Shown: positions 7,874 to 8,113 of the stretch, piece after piece | Numbering within the stretch: the stretch's first letter is position 1 | Layout of the letters: each line of letters begins with the position of its first letter | Assembly: GCA_900550355.1 (NCBI GenBank) | Contig: URRT01000084.1 | Location: forward strand, 1 to 8,113 | From: an uncultured Collinsella sp. | GTDB taxonomy: Bacteria; Actinomycetota; Coriobacteriia; Coriobacteriales; Coriobacteriaceae | DNA: 8,113 bases | Direction: 5' to 3' | Notes under the pieces: generated by a model | Databases searched by the model: none | What the model was told of the DNA's origin: nothing | What the model saw: the letters and a program-made list of their open reading frames with translations, nothing else | Program-made: the position numbers and the translations under genes

Positions 7874-7908
7874 AACGAGGGAAGGACGTGTGCCTTTCCT
7901 CGTTTTTT
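7874..7908 (+). terminator. Factor-independent terminator of aspS
   Basis: AACGAGGGAAGG (7874-7885) pairs with CCTTTCCTCGTT (7893-7904), a 12-bp stem with one G-U wobble and a 7-nt loop. The stem runs into six T (7903-7908). It lies 23 nt after the aspS stop codon and is a clear intrinsic terminator for rightward transcription. Confidence 0.93.
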
Positions 7909-7940
7909 ATACGCCGAGATTGTGAGGGTATATAGGGTGA

Positions 7941-8113
7941 CCGGGCGTCGCGGAAAGTGCGTCCCGGAATCTGGGTCCAGAACGGGTCGCGCTTTCCCAA
8001 AGGGGGTCCTCTGGGAAAGCGCGACCCAGAATTCGGCAAAATAATGGGGCACAGTTTCCGGTTGAGCTGTCTAACGGAAACTGTGCCCCAGAATGAGCAC
8101 TCAAAACGGGGCA
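7941..8113. repeat. Tandem array of covarying hairpins with exact 62-bp period
   Basis: Two complete hairpins and part of two more are visible. In unit 1, 7984-7999 pairs perfectly with 8012-8027 (16 bp, 12-nt loop). In unit 2, 8045-8060 pairs perfectly with 8075-8090 (16 bp, 14-nt loop). A third GGGGCA begins at 8108, exactly 62 bp after 8046, and runs off the window. A degenerate unit 0 ends in a matching right arm at 7950-7965 and has a short CCGGG/CCCGG stem (7941-7945 with 7963-7967). The right arms end in (C)CC(A/G)GAAT at 7970, 8032 and 8094, again 62 bp apart, each followed by a 13-nt linker and the next GGG arm. The stems differ in sequence but stay paired. No open frame is supported. 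This is not a CRISPR array. Confidence 0.88.

Noticed and set aside
7941..8113. CRISPR array
   Set aside because: The conserved parts are hairpin arms and short linkers; there are no identical repeats with unique 30-40 bp spacers, and no cas genes.

Overview
The window is about 8.1 kb of GC-rich bacterial chromosome. The codon preference, the form of the lactate racemase cluster and the protein sequences suggest a gut Coriobacteriia, most like Collinsella. This is inference from the sequence alone; no marker gene fixes the species.

Layout. (i) 1-420: a partial copy of a palindromic repeat, then featureless intergenic sequence, then a strong factor-independent terminator (265-303) and an unresolved leader. 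(ii) 421-2479, + strand: larA (nickel-pincer lactate racemase) and larD (an aquaglyceroporin-family lactate channel). (iii) 2504-2630: a palindromic element with perfect 29-bp terminal inverted repeats, lying between two converging operons; its core also occurs at 1-87. (iv) 5056-2786, - strand: larB, larC and a tetR-family regulator, packed within 2-10 nt of each other. An inverted repeat overlaps a candidate promoter just upstream. (v) 5806-5171, - strand: serB. (vi) 6063-7850, + strand: aspS, with a structured leader and a strong terminator. (vii) About 7941 to the window end: a tandem array of hairpins with an exact 62-bp period.

How the genes fit together. LarB and LarC make the nickel-pincer nucleotide cofactor (with LarE, which is not in this window). 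LarA uses it to interconvert L- and D-lactate, and LarD probably moves lactic acid across the membrane. SerB (last step of serine synthesis) and AspS are housekeeping neighbours.

Most unusual points. First, LarC ends where the N-terminal LarC1 module ends; the C-terminal LarC2 module is absent and a TetR gene begins 2 nt later. Second, the array after aspS has hairpin stems that differ at five base pairs between units, with every change compensated on the other arm. Third, the 127-bp palindromic element has a second copy of its core at the window start, so copies lie on both sides of larA-larD.
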